Of a stretch of 64,000 bases of DNA, positions 1-7,941 are shown piece by piece; within the stretch, counting starts at the first letter, position 1, and each line of letters opens with the position of its first letter. The translations under genes were made by a program, and so were the position numbers. The stretch lies in the NCBI GenBank assembly GCA_965226025.1, contig CBDDCD010000001.1:558001-622000 (forward strand). The letters are read 5' to 3'. The notes beneath the pieces are model-generated. The model was not told the origin of the DNA, did not search any database, and saw nothing but the letters and a program-made list of their open reading frames with translations. Source of the DNA: Moanibacter sp965226025 (GTDB lineage: Bacteria > Verrucomicrobiota > Verrucomicrobiia > Opitutales > UBA2987).

Positions 1-88
1 CAGACTGTCGCCGGGAGTGCCTGAATATGCCTTCGAAATCGTTCCGTAACGTTATCGGAATCAAGATTTTCTGTGCCCTTTTGTTTTT

Positions 89-120
89 TAGCCTGGAAAT
101 CTTGTGAGATTTCCAGGCTA
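89..120. repeat. 32-bp perfect palindromic repeat
   Basis: Arms TAGCCTGGAAATCT and AGATTTCCAGGCTA flank a 4-base loop. The same palindrome recurs at 1316-1347, and a half copy (AGATTTCCAGGCTA) lies at about 260-273, where its TAG on the minus strand is the stop codon of the PIN-toxin remnant. Apart from this repeat I see no gene in positions 1-270. Confidence 0.8.
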
Positions 121-270
121 GGTCTGGATGGTTGGTGGATCGCGGCGAGTTCTGGGCACCGACATCTTCCTAGCCGGGCAGGCCGAGGATGGATCGTGGG
201 AGCATGTGGAACAGGGAAACCGCCGCCTAGTGGATCTGGGATCAGAGAGATCGCGAACTAGATTTCCAGG

Positions 271-682
271 CTAAGGGGTGGGCAGATCATGCTCTTCGAC
301 AACCAATGGCCAGTGATGACCTCGCCGTAGGACGACTGTACGAAAGTGCCTGAAATCCCAGGTTAGTATCTGGGCTTTGCGCTGGGATGCCATTGCCATT
401 ACGATGAGGTCCGGTAGGTCTACGCCACTATTCATGTAGCGATGGGCAAGAATAAGGGCCAATTCGGTTTCAGGTGTGGTAGGGGCTTGCAGCCGATGTG
501 TCCCGGCTAGTAGATCCTCTGCAAATCCAACTGCGGCTCGAGAATGCCCTCGAGCCCTCAACAGCAAATCCACCTCTACCAGCACAGGCCAAGGGACGAC
601 GACGGTGCTCCCCAAACGGGCGAGCAGTTCGGCTGCGAAACGATGTCTGCGACGCTCTCCTCGATTTATCGCAGATGATCAA
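271..682 (-). pseudogene. PIN-domain (VapC-like) toxin, N-terminus disrupted
   Basis: The open frame from about 615 down to 271 carries most of a PIN ribonuclease: the VPWPVLVEVD stretch with the second acidic residue, DLPDLIVMAMA with the third and ILTWDFRHF with the fourth. The normal N-terminal beginning is in another frame: a TTG at 682, overlapping the antitoxin stop as TTGA, opens MIICDKS, the typical PIN start with the first Asp, but this frame runs out of PIN sequence and ends at 470. The PIN frame itself has a TGA just upstream of RRRHRFAAELL. The spacing between Asp and His is also shorter than usual, so a small deletion plus frameshift is the simplest reading. A sequencing error is possible. 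Probably an inactive toxin. Confidence 0.7.
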
Positions 683-888
683 CGGTCAAGCCGTGCCAGG
701 ATTTCTTCGACGCGTTGAGAGAGATCTGGGTCATCTTCGATAAGTCCAACGTAGGGCATCTTGCTGGGCTGTCGCTGCGCCAATTCGGCGACGAGCGCGG
801 AAACGGATGTCCTTCGTCGTTTCGCCTCTCTGTCAAGGCGCTCAGCGATCGCGGGTGGCAGCGAAATGGTCTTCCGAACCGATGACAT
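679..888 (-). CDS. Ribbon-helix-helix antitoxin (VapB/CopG-like)
   Basis: A 69-residue protein with an N-terminal ribbon-helix-helix pattern: RKTISLPPAIAERLDREA followed by KRRRTSVSALVAELAQ. The acidic C-terminal part (LIEDDPDLSQRVEEIL) is of the kind that wraps the toxin. It lies directly upstream of the PIN toxin remnant, and its TGA stop overlaps the TTG from which the toxin once started, as expected for a translationally coupled toxin-antitoxin operon. The start is placed at the ATG at 888. An in-frame TTG at 924 falls inside what looks like a -35 box, so it is less likely. With the toxin broken this may be an orphan antitoxin. Confidence 0.75.
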   Translation of the reverse strand: MSSVRKTISLPPAIAERLDREAKRRRTSVSALVAELAQRQPSKMPYVGLIEDDPDLSQRVEEILARLDR

Positions 889-894
889 AGACGA

Positions 895-924
895 AAGTAT
901 GAACCTAGGAGTATGAATAGTCAA
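895..924 (-). promoter_or_regulatory. Sigma-70-like promoter of the antitoxin, possibly leaderless
   Basis: On the minus strand TTGACT (924-919) is followed by an 18-base spacer and ATACTT (900-895), then only six bases before the ATG at 888. No Shine-Dalgarno fits in between, so transcription may start at or next to the start codon. Confidence 0.45.
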
Positions 925-1315
925 GTTCGGATTGCGAGCTTTCGGTCGTTTTCGAATTCGAGGGTGTAGTCGATTCCTCTACTATTCCTACGGTTGCTTG
1001 CTTCAAACTGAAATGAAATCCGCCTACCATACTTGAAGGCAAAGCCTGCCCTGTAGACCTCGGCGTCCGCAGTCTTTTTTAGTCCGACGGGCTTATTGGA
1101 CAAGGTTCGAGTCCCGTCGTCGCTTCGCTGTGCCGAGGCATGCGAGGATTGCTCCGCTGGATTCTGTGAGGGTTTGCAGTGAGTGCATATTTGATCGAAC
1201 TGAGAAGGTGCTCTGATTCACGTAGTAACTTTGTCCCGAACCTTGTCTATTGCACGACTTTGAATACGAGCTAGGAGGACTACGAACCGATCCTGGAGTT
1301 CCGGCAACCCACCCC

Positions 1316-1347
1316 TAGCCTGGAAATCTCAGAAGATTTCCAGGCTA
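1316..1347. repeat. Second copy of the 32-bp palindrome
   Basis: Same arms as at 89-120 (TAGCCTGGAAATCT / AGATTTCCAGGCTA) with a different 4-base loop (CAGA). Confidence 0.8.
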
Positions 1348-1350
1348 ACA

Positions 1351-1440
1351 AGCCCGCTTTTGTCCTCAGCAGGCGGCCACGCAAATGATGGTACGTCATA
1401 TCGTAAAGCAGTCCCCGAAAGTTTGTGAGAAAAGCGGGCT
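1351..1440. repeat. 90-bp inverted-repeat element, AGCCCGCTTTT type
   Basis: Perfect 11-base arms AGCCCGCTTTT (1351-1361) and AAAAGCGGGCT (1430-1440). A 99-bp relative is at 48198-48296. No coding capacity, so MITE-like or terminator-like. Confidence 0.6.
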
Positions 1441-1442
1441 AG

Positions 1443-1458
1443 CCCCTCCGAGGAGGGG
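1443..1458. repeat. 16-bp palindrome CCCCTCCGAGGAGGGG
   Basis: Perfect palindrome, repeated identically at 28998-29013. Confidence 0.6.
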
Positions 1459-1523
1459 AAGTTCCAGGAGTCGTAGCGGGGCGCTGAGAAGGCTCTACAA
1501 ATCATGTGAAGCGAATCCGATTT

Positions 1524-1592
1524 CTAGGAGTCTGTCGGACGAACCTGGTCACTTGCGAAGCAATCGAACGTCTAAGTCCGACAGACTCCTAG
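1524..1592. repeat. 69-bp palindromic element (CTAG family), copy 1
   Basis: Perfect 17-base arms CTAGGAGTCTGTCGGAC (1524-1540) and GTCCGACAGACTCCTAG (1576-1592) around 35 bases. The centre is nearly identical to that of the copy at 10505-10573. Both ends are CTAG, which could be a duplicated target tetranucleotide. Confidence 0.85.
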
Positions 1593-1685
1593 GAAGATGT
1601 CGGTGGTGACATCGGCCGCAGATCACGAACGCATCCGGATGGCAGGAGAGATCAGAGAGGTCGCAAAGCGAAACCGACAGATTCC

Positions 1686-2780
1686 TTAACCCATCCTGCG
1701 AATCAGATTCTTCCAGTCGATAATATCCTCGAGATTCGAGGGTTCGACGATGCCGACGAGGGTGTTGAGGCGGTAGACGGGGTAGACGGATTGCTCGTTG
1801 CGGAGAATGGAATCGGCGAAGATTTCGAGGGGCCAATCGGCTTGGAGGGCGGTGATCTTTCTATCCGTTTCCGGGATTAGAGGGTCATCGGGTTGGGCCT
1901 TGGTGGCGAGTTTCTTGAGTCCTCCCGTTGAAAGGAGGCCCTTGAGGATCCCATTGTCGAGGAGGACGATCGTCTTTGGGACATCGATTCTGAAACGGGT
2001 CACGGCATCACGCACGGTGGAACCGGGACTCATGACGACGAAATCAGTGCCGGTGACATCGGCCACAGTGAGGCCACCAAGAGTTTCCTGCCTCCGAACC
2101 AGCGAGTATTCGAGTTCGCCTCCGATGAAGATAAAAGCGAAGAGGATGGCGGTGAGAATGCTGTCGAGGGAAGTGAGGGCGAGCACCATACCGGCGATGG
2201 CCAACGGTTTGGCGACCCAAACGGCCATCCGGGTCGATTTCAGGTAGGAAAACTTCATGGCGAGGAGGGCACGCAGAATGCGCCCTCCGTCCATGGGGAA
2301 GATTGGGAGTAGGTTGAAGGTACCCATGATGAGATTGAAGAGGAGAACGAAGACGAGCAGACCGTAAAGGTCGTAGTGGGAACCGAATAGGAATGTGGTT
2401 TCCGGCCAGCCCATAAATGAATAGAGGAGAGCCACGATGGCAAAGTTGACGGCAGGACCTGCTATTGTGATGAGCAATTCCTTGATCGGGTTTCGAGGTA
2501 TCTTTCCAAATTGAGCCATCCCTCCTATCGGGAGGAGTAGGATGCGGTGAATCGGAATCCGGTAGTGCAGAGCAACCAGGCAGTGGCCCAATTCGTGGAG
2601 GACAACGCAGACAAAAAGGATGCAGACAAGGGTGAGGCTCCAACTACCACCTAAGATTCCCGCCTTCCGCCATCCATCCCAGGCAACCCAGGCTAGGAGG
2701 ATGAGAAACGTAAAATGCAGCTCCAGCTGGATACCAAAGATTCGAAAAAGCCGGATGGACCAGGATTTGCGCATAATCAC
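1686..2780 (-). CDS. M50 site-2-type intramembrane zinc metalloprotease with CBS-like C-terminus
   Basis: A 364-residue polytopic membrane protein. The zinc site is complete: HELGH at residues 62-66 within a membrane helix, and the third ligand Asp164 in NLLPIFPMDGG (156-166). Order: N-terminal helix at about 20-35, active-site helix, a helix pair around 105-125 and 137-160, a further helix near 195-215, then a cytosolic CBS-like region (about 230-364, e.g. VADVTGTDFVVMSPGSTVRDAV). This is the SpoIVFB-like group of site-2 proteases that cleave membrane-bound regulators. The substrate cannot be told: no anti-sigma or pro-sigma gene is adjacent. Start could be the ATG at 2780 or 2774. The gene is followed by repeat-rich DNA and stands alone. 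Confidence 0.9.
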   Translation of the reverse strand: MIMRKSWSIRLFRIFGIQLELHFTFLILLAWVAWDGWRKAGILGGSWSLTLVCILFVCVVLHELGHCLVALHYRIPIHRILLLPIGGMAQFGKIPRNPIKELLITIAGPAVNFAIVALLYSFMGWPETTFLFGSHYDLYGLLVFVLLFNLIMGTFNLLPIFPMDGGRILRALLAMKFSYLKSTRMAVWVAKPLAIAGMVLALTSLDSILTAILFAFIFIGGELEYSLVRRQETLGGLTVADVTGTDFVVMSPGSTVRDAVTRFRIDVPKTIVLLDNGILKGLLSTGGLKKLATKAQPDDPLIPETDRKITALQADWPLEIFADSILRNEQSVYPVYRLNTLVGIVEPSNLEDIIDWKNLIRRMG

Positions 2781-2827
2781 ATGAAGAATATCGTTGGCGT
2801 GAGTCTCTGTAAACGGCTTTTATCGAC

Positions 2828-2924
2828 AGGATTCTGTCTGAGTTGGTGTTTTGTAGCGTTCCTTAGACTCGAATACGACAGTAACAGGTTTGGGTTTCGG
2901 CCATATTGGTGCCGACAGAATCCT
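2828..2924. repeat. 97-bp inverted-repeat element, AGGATTCTGTC type
   Basis: Arms AGGATTCTGTC (2828-2838) and GACAGAATCCT (2914-2924). Related in ends and length to the 95-bp element at 37769-37863 and in core (TCTGTC) to the 69-bp CTAG family. Confidence 0.6.
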
Positions 2925-2926
2925 AA

Positions 2927-2948
2927 CCCCCGGGCAAGAAGCCGGGGG
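2927..2948. terminator. GC-rich hairpin, possible terminator
   Basis: CCCCCGG and CCGGGGG pair around a 9-base loop. No T run follows in either direction, so a factor-independent terminator is doubtful. Confidence 0.3.
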
Positions 2949-3187
2949 CCGAGAGTGTTGAGAATTGAACCGCAATTCATCGGAAGGATCCGGTTGACTG
3001 CAAGATATGAGAAAGTTCGATTTCTATTAGGTTCCAGTTCGGAATCGTAGACTGGGGAGGGAAAGTATCCTATGTGTGAGTTTCTTAGCGATGTAACTGG
3101 ATTTACAAGAAGACGGGCGAATCCGCTGAATCGTTACAAACATGGGCGTAGAAGATTGAAATTCCTCTTCGCAAGGGCGATGTTGCG

Positions 3188-3499
3188 GTGCCGGCCGAAT
3201 GGCACTATCACGCCGAGGGCGTCTATTTCAACGAGAGGGAGAATGAGCCAGGGGTTTACGTCATGCCGGAAGGGTACCCTCAAGACAAGACACCTAAATT
3301 CTGGATGTATCATCCGGAATTCGTCAGGGCGGTCCGGCAGGGCCTTTCCGATCTGGTGAAGATGGAGTACTTTCCCGCAGACCCTGATTTACTCACCCTT
3401 GTCGGCTCAGCGGCGGATTCGATGAGTCTGATCAATGCGGCCAAGGTATTGGATGGGGTCCTGAGGGCGTTGGGGGCGGGGCGGAATGAGGGAATGTGA
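3188..3499 (+). CDS. Hypothetical small protein, perhaps a 5'-truncated remnant
   Basis: 103 codons from a GTG at 3188, with no clear Shine-Dalgarno. The frame stays open upstream to a TAG at 3149-3151, and the upstream codons (KIEIPLRKGDVAVPA) read like continuing protein, so the true N-terminus may be lost. The product is acidic with several Trp, His and Tyr residues near the start (EWHYHAEGVYF) and a helical C-terminus. No family recognised. It lies alone between repeats. Confidence 0.35.
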   Translation: MPAEWHYHAEGVYFNERENEPGVYVMPEGYPQDKTPKFWMYHPEFVRAVRQGLSDLVKMEYFPADPDLLTLVGSAADSMSLINAAKVLDGVLRALGAGRNEGM

Positions 3500-3572
3500 G
3501 TGTTCAGGGTTCAGGTATAGAGACAGCCGAAGGTCTCCACTTCGATGTTGGACGTTGGATGTTCATGTGTCT

Positions 3573-3666
3573 GGTTTCAGGTGTCAGCTGGAGGACTAAG
3601 TGGAAAGACTAAGTGTTGGGGACTAAGTGTGAATTTCCTGAAAACTGAAACCTGACACCCGAAACC
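3573..3666. repeat. 94-bp inverted repeat enclosing short direct repeats
   Basis: Arms GGTTTCAGGTGTCA (3573-3586) and TGACACCCGAAACC (3653-3666) match at 13 of 14 positions. Between them GACTAAGTG occurs three times. This is gene-free DNA between 3500 and 3753. Confidence 0.55.
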
Positions 3667-3753
3667 TATGAATCCGTGTCAACTTCTGTTCCGGTTTTGA
3701 CATGTCCGAGGAGGACTGACTCTTGAGGTTCCGGTTGCACACTCAATGAACTG

Positions 3754-5139
3754 CTAACTTCCCCGAACCTGCTCCGCGATTTCCTCGAGAGGGTAACTCC
3801 AGATTTCGGAGAGGGTGGGGTGGTACCAGTGAGCCCTTAGAAGATCGGAGACGTTAGCATTGAGGGCAACGGCGACGGCGAGGGAGTGAATGAGTTCACC
3901 GGCGTCACGGCCGACGCACTCGCCGCCGAGGACCTGCCCAGTTTCTCCCGCCCACACTTTGACATAGCCGTACTTCGCCTCCATCAAAATGGATTTGCCA
4001 TGGTCGTCGAAAGGATACTGAGCGCTTAAATACCCGATTTGCATTGTTTCGAGCTGATCGGTTGGGATTCCTACAGCCGCTACTTGGGGATCGGTGAAAA
4101 CGATCTTGGTGAGATGATCATAATTCACGGGCGCCGGGTTCTCACCCAGAAAATGTCCGGCGGAAACCTCAGCCTGCAGAATTGCGACGTGGACAATCTC
4201 ATGGGGTCCGCAGCAATCTCCGGCGGCATAGACGTTCGGATTGCTGGTCTGCTGAAAATCGTTCGTCTGAATATGGCCACTGGACCTGAGGTCGATTCCG
4301 GCACAGTCGAGCCCGAGGTTCCCGGTATGCGGAACTCTGCCGAGAGCGTTGAAGAGCACAGTTGCTTTCCGGCTGACCTCCGATCCATCGTGCAGGAAGT
4401 TTACCTGGACCCCTTCGCCCACAGTTGAGATCGAGCGAAGCTCTGTTCCGGTGAAGAGCTCGATTCCCTCGTCGCGAAAGGCCTCCATGACGACCTCGGA
4501 GGACTCGGGCGACGCCTCTTTGAGTATACGAGGGCTTCTTTGTATCTGCGTGACGGAGCTCCCCATGCGATTGAGGAATTGAGCAAGTTCAGAAGCGACC
4601 ACACCACCACCGAGGACGATCACGGAATCAGGCAAGGTGTCCAGTTCAAGGACTTCGTCGCTGGTCAGTAGGGGGACACGATCGAGTCCGGGAACGGGCG
4701 GAGAATTCACTCGGGACCCGGTGGCGACGATGAATCCATCCGCGGTTAACTGGCTGCCATCGTCGAGTTCGATGGTATTCTCATTTATAAAGCGGGCATA
4801 GCTTCGAAGTAAATCGAATCGGTCGGACCGGAGCTGCTCGACGCGGTCCTCGGTAAATTCTCGTATGATGCGTAACTTGCGTTCATGGACGGCGCCCATA
4901 TCGGCCTCCGCGAGAGGAATATTGAGCCCGAATTTCGTGCCGTGACGAGAGTGGTGCAGAATGTCAGCGATGAAGAGGAGGGTCTTGGACGGCATGCATC
5001 CGCGTAGGATACAGAGTCCTCCCAATTCGTCGGCCCCATCCACAATCGCGACTCGGTTCTTCTTCTCCCGCACCGTGCGCGCCGCAGCGTAACCCGCGCT
5101 CCCGCCACCAATCACTATGAAATCATATTGTTTGCGCAT
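3754..5139 (-). CDS. FAD-dependent pyridine nucleotide-disulfide oxidoreductase (mercuric reductase/dihydrolipoamide dehydrogenase family)
   Basis: A 461-residue class I disulfide reductase. From the ATG at 5139: FAD Rossmann motif GGGSAG at 11-16, the redox pair in GGLCILRGCMPSK (Cys43 and Cys48), the internal NAD(P) motif VLGGGVVASELAQFL, the second FAD motif NPNVYAAGD, and the C-terminal HWYHPTLSE with the His-Glu catalytic pair. It transfers electrons from NAD(P)H through FAD to a disulfide or related acceptor. There are no neighbouring 2-oxoacid dehydrogenase genes, so a dedicated lipoamide role is unlikely, and the C-terminal Cys pair typical of MerA is absent, so the substrate is open. 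An in-frame TTG at 5175 falls in a -35-like box, so the later ATG is preferred. Confidence 0.85.
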   Translation of the reverse strand: MRKQYDFIVIGGGSAGYAAARTVREKKNRVAIVDGADELGGLCILRGCMPSKTLLFIADILHHSRHGTKFGLNIPLAEADMGAVHERKLRIIREFTEDRVEQLRSDRFDLLRSYARFINENTIELDDGSQLTADGFIVATGSRVNSPPVPGLDRVPLLTSDEVLELDTLPDSVIVLGGGVVASELAQFLNRMGSSVTQIQRSPRILKEASPESSEVVMEAFRDEGIELFTGTELRSISTVGEGVQVNFLHDGSEVSRKATVLFNALGRVPHTGNLGLDCAGIDLRSSGHIQTNDFQQTSNPNVYAAGDCCGPHEIVHVAILQAEVSAGHFLGENPAPVNYDHLTKIVFTDPQVAAVGIPTDQLETMQIGYLSAQYPFDDHGKSILMEAKYGYVKVWAGETGQVLGGECVGRDAGELIHSLAVAVALNANVSDLLRAHWYHPTLSEIWSYPLEEIAEQVRGS

Positions 5140-5145
5140 CGACGG

Positions 5146-5175
5146 AAATCCAGTTGGACTGACAAACGATGTCAA
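5146..5175 (-). promoter_or_regulatory. Candidate promoter, possibly leaderless
   Basis: TTGACA (5175-5170), 17-base spacer, weak -10 TGGATT (5152-5147 region), then seven bases to the ATG at 5139. No ribosome binding site is visible. Same geometry as at 895-924. Confidence 0.35.
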
Positions 5176-5201
5176 TCTTGACCGAGAAACCAGAAACCTC
5201 T

Positions 5202-5429
5202 CCAGGACAAGCCTGGGGATCAGTTGGAATGAGGAAACTCGATTCGGTGTAGCCCGGAAACCTTAAAGACTACGGGACAAGCCCGTGGGATACAAGATCA
5301 CCTCGGATACGTAGAGGCGGCAAGGTCTTTTCTCGCACTCAATGCCCCACGCTTGCCGTGGGGATTGATTAGGTTTTCAGGCTATACAGCCTCAAGCCTA
5401 CAAACGAATCCCCCAGGCTTGTCCTGGGG
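5202..5429. repeat. Cluster of four REP-like hairpins
   Basis: Small stem-loops with different stem sequences around a common GACAAGC or GCTTG core: CCAGG/CCTGG (5202-5216), ACGGG/CCCGT (5272-5286), CCCCACG/CGTGGGG (5345-5363), CCCCAGG/CCTGGGG (5411-5429). The stems vary but base pairing is kept. The rest of 5140-5460 holds no gene. Confidence 0.6.
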
Positions 5430-5460
5430 ATGCTAAGCTCTCTTACTCTGCGGAATCGAG

Positions 5461-7137
5461 ATGACGACGACGAGGAATCCCGAAGTATGGGTTTTGGAAA
5501 AGCCTTCATTCTCCGCACGAAAGTGTGCCTTCCGTTGGACTCCCCGTCAAAGAAGTCCGATTGGGGCCGGATTAAACCCGTGCCCAATCCTCCTCCTTCT
5601 TGTCTCGACCTTCTCAGTCGCAGAGGAAAAGGTGGAATGGTCCTACGATGTTCTCGATCCTCCGAAAGGGGTATTTTCTGAAAGCTGGATGGAGATTTAC
5701 CTGGGCGAAAACAAAGTGGGTTATGGGCGGGAGACCCTGAGTCGGAAAGGAGACACCGTAACTTCCCGTTCCCAGCATCGAATGGAATTCGGAAGGGGAC
5801 CATTGACCCTTTCGCTTTCATCCGAATTGACTTCGCGTGAGTCCGTTCAGGGTAAGGCAAAGTCGTTCCGTTATTCATCCAAGCAAGGGTTGATACCTCT
5901 TATTGTAACCGGGAAAATCGAAGGCGACACGATTCGATTGAAGAGCCGGCAGGCCAAAGTGACGCGGGTATGGGAAAAGGAATGGAATCACCAGGCCTTG
6001 ATGACATGGGGCTACACGCGCGAGGTCTGGCTGCGAAAATTTAAGCCGGGTACTACCTATGAGCTATTGATCTACAGCCCCGACACCCATTTGAACGAAT
6101 CGCTGCCCATGGAGATATCGATTGGGGAAGAGGAACTCGTTACAATTCGGGATAGAGAGCGGACTTTAATTCGTTTCACTACCAACATGCGGTTTGGACT
6201 CGGCGAAGTAACCACACTTTCCTGGATGACTACAAATGGGGACATTCTCAAATCGGAGGTCGAATTCGGCGGGTTTAAGCTCTCTATGCACACCGTCGAC
6301 CAGAAAACCGCTCTCGCCGAGTTTGTGCCGACGGACCTATTCGATTTCTCGCTATTGAGTGTCGATACCGAAATTCCTAAGGATGCCAAATCCGTTACCT
6401 ACTCAATTCGTTTTCCCAAGGACTCGAGTCGACAGATCCAATGGCCGAATACAGCCTACCAGTTCATTGAGTCGGTCGGGCCACAGGAGGTGAAAGTACG
6501 GGTCGTGCGGGCGGACCATCAAGCTCTGGGGAGAGAACGTTCCCGGAATTCCGTGTCGGTTGCCGGGAGTACCGTCGAAAGCGATCCGGACGCTGTCGAA
6601 TTCGGGGCTTACCTGGAAGGGTCCTCCATGATCAACATTGAAGATCCCTTATTGATCGATCTTTCGAAGAGGGTGGTGGATGGATCAGACGGAGTGGTCG
6701 GTCTAGCCGATGAACTGAGAAAGTTCGTGAGCGGCCATGTTTCGAGCAAGTCATTGCAAGTCGGGTTTGCGACCGCCAGCGAGGTCGCGCGACAGAAGTC
6801 GGGAGATTGTACCGAACACGCCGTCCTCCTCACTGCTCTGGGCCGAATACGCAACCTGCCTTCAAGAATCGCAACCGGTATAGCCTACCTCCCGAAATTT
6901 ATGGGTAAGGAAAATGTCTTCGGATTTCATATGTGGACGCAGTTTTTCTTGAAGGACCGGTGGGTAGATTTTGACGCTGCTCTGGGCGAGAGTGTATGTT
7001 CGCCGACTCGAATCGCCTTTTTCGTCAGCTCTCTCGATGAAGACGGAATGATCGACGCATCGCTCTCCTTGATGGATATCCTGGGTGAGATCGAGATTGA
7101 AGTGGTGGAGGTGGAGGGAGTGAACAGTGAACAGTAA
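5461..7137 (+). CDS. Exported transglutaminase-like (papain-fold) protein
   Basis: A 558-codon frame with a hydrophobic signal-like segment (CPILLLLVSTFSVA, about residues 41-54) followed by a large beta-rich region and a C-terminal transglutaminase-like domain. The catalytic triad is visible: Cys450 in KSGDCTEHAVLL, His490 in FGFHMWTQFF and Asp503 in WVDFDAAL. Family members act as peptidases or amide-forming enzymes, usually in the periplasm. No substrate is suggested by neighbours. The N-terminal 40 residues before the signal are unusual and rich in charged residues, so the true start is probably a later non-ATG codon such as the TTG in VWVLEKP. It ends shortly before plsY. Confidence 0.8.
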   Translation: MTTTRNPEVWVLEKPSFSARKCAFRWTPRQRSPIGAGLNPCPILLLLVSTFSVAEEKVEWSYDVLDPPKGVFSESWMEIYLGENKVGYGRETLSRKGDTVTSRSQHRMEFGRGPLTLSLSSELTSRESVQGKAKSFRYSSKQGLIPLIVTGKIEGDTIRLKSRQAKVTRVWEKEWNHQALMTWGYTREVWLRKFKPGTTYELLIYSPDTHLNESLPMEISIGEEELVTIRDRERTLIRFTTNMRFGLGEVTTLSWMTTNGDILKSEVEFGGFKLSMHTVDQKTALAEFVPTDLFDFSLLSVDTEIPKDAKSVTYSIRFPKDSSRQIQWPNTAYQFIESVGPQEVKVRVVRADHQALGRERSRNSVSVAGSTVESDPDAVEFGAYLEGSSMINIEDPLLIDLSKRVVDGSDGVVGLADELRKFVSGHVSSKSLQVGFATASEVARQKSGDCTEHAVLLTALGRIRNLPSRIATGIAYLPKFMGKENVFGFHMWTQFFLKDRWVDFDAALGESVCSPTRIAFFVSSLDEDGMIDASLSLMDILGEIEIEVVEVEGVNSEQ

Positions 7138-7250
7138 ACAGTTCGACGGGAGATCACGATTGAGATCCACGATGAGAGAACGGAGACACGACGATTCTTC
7201 CGTCGGCCATCTCAATCGTTATTTAGAGTCGACTGTGCAAGGAGTTCCTA

Positions 7251-7308
7251 AGACAAAGAAAACGACAAAGTGGGTTGGGATCTTTGTCTTTGTCTCGGGT
7301 CTTTGTCT
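7251..7308 (+). other. Leader inverted repeats of ACAAAG/CTTTGT upstream of plsY
   Basis: GACAAAG occurs twice (7252-7258, 7264-7270), and its complement CTTTGTC three times (around 7282-7308), so several alternative stem-loops can form just ahead of the plsY start at 7326. Function unknown; a terminator or attenuator role is conceivable. Confidence 0.35.
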
Positions 7309-7325
7309 ATAGTTGGTCTTCAAGT

Positions 7326-7937
7326 ATGTCTGCTCTCGAATACATTCTCGTTGCCGTGGTGGGATACCTTGTTGGGTCCATTCCCTTTGCCGTGCTTATC
7401 GGAAGGATTCACGGCGTGGACATATTGAAGGAAGGGAGCGGTAGCCCCGGGGCGACCAATGTGAAGAGATCGGTGGGAAGGATGGCGGGAAATCTCTGTT
7501 TCGTTGTTGATTTCATGAAGGGACTGATAGCGGCGGGGTGGCCGCAACTCCCATTTCTGGGATTCTCCAATCCGCTGGTGCTCGGGATCGTTGGGTTGCT
7601 GGCAGCGGTCATAGGGCACAGTTTCTCGGTATTCATTTCCTTCCGAGGTGGGAAAGGGGTCTCCACCACGATCGGAGGGCTCCTCGCCATCATGCCAATG
7701 GTCCTGCTCGTGGCTATTGTCGTCTGGGCTATTGTCTACCACCTGACTCGCTACGTTTCTCTTGCCTCCATAATTCTCGGAGTGAGTCTTCCGTTGTTGG
7801 CCACCCTCTTCAAAGAATCGGTTCAGGTAGTCGGTCTTTGCGTTTTTATCTCGCTGTTCATTATCGTGCGGCACCGATCGAATATCAAAAGACTGATCGC
7901 CGGGACCGAAGATCGTTTCTCCAAGGAATCGTCGTAA
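7326..7937 (+). CDS. plsY: Glycerol-3-phosphate acyltransferase PlsY
   Basis: A 203-residue membrane enzyme that transfers an acyl group from acyl-phosphate to glycerol-3-phosphate, the first step of phospholipid synthesis. The family signatures are all present: YLVGSIPFAVLIGR near the N-terminus, GSGSPGATNVKRSVG in the first loop, GHSFSVFISFRGGKGVST in the second loop, and a late conserved HRSNIKRLIAGTE. Five or so membrane helices are evident. The start is put at the ATG at 7326 because the conserved YILVAVVGYLVGS begins there. It is followed after four bases by hom, so the two are probably co-transcribed. Confidence 0.95.
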   Translation: MSALEYILVAVVGYLVGSIPFAVLIGRIHGVDILKEGSGSPGATNVKRSVGRMAGNLCFVVDFMKGLIAAGWPQLPFLGFSNPLVLGIVGLLAAVIGHSFSVFISFRGGKGVSTTIGGLLAIMPMVLLVAIVVWAIVYHLTRYVSLASIILGVSLPLLATLFKESVQVVGLCVFISLFIIVRHRSNIKRLIAGTEDRFSKESS

Positions 7938-7941
7938 GAGA

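Larger units (their letters stand above)
1104..1685. other. Gene-free, repeat-rich stretch
   Basis: No convincing coding sequence on either strand. It holds four inverted repeats listed separately (1316-1347, 1351-1440, 1443-1458, 1524-1592). A short GGTTCGAGTCCCGTC resembles the T arm of a tRNA but does not fold as one. Confidence 0.6.

Noticed and set aside
921..1103. 60-codon minus-strand frame ending at the antitoxin promoter
   Set aside because: Starts with TTG, has no ribosome binding site or recognisable domain, and overlaps the promoter of the antitoxin.
1075..1130. tRNA-like 3' end GGTTCGAGTCCCGTCG
   Set aside because: The T-loop consensus is present, but the flanking five bases cannot pair and no acceptor, D or anticodon stems can be drawn; chance or an old attachment-site scar.
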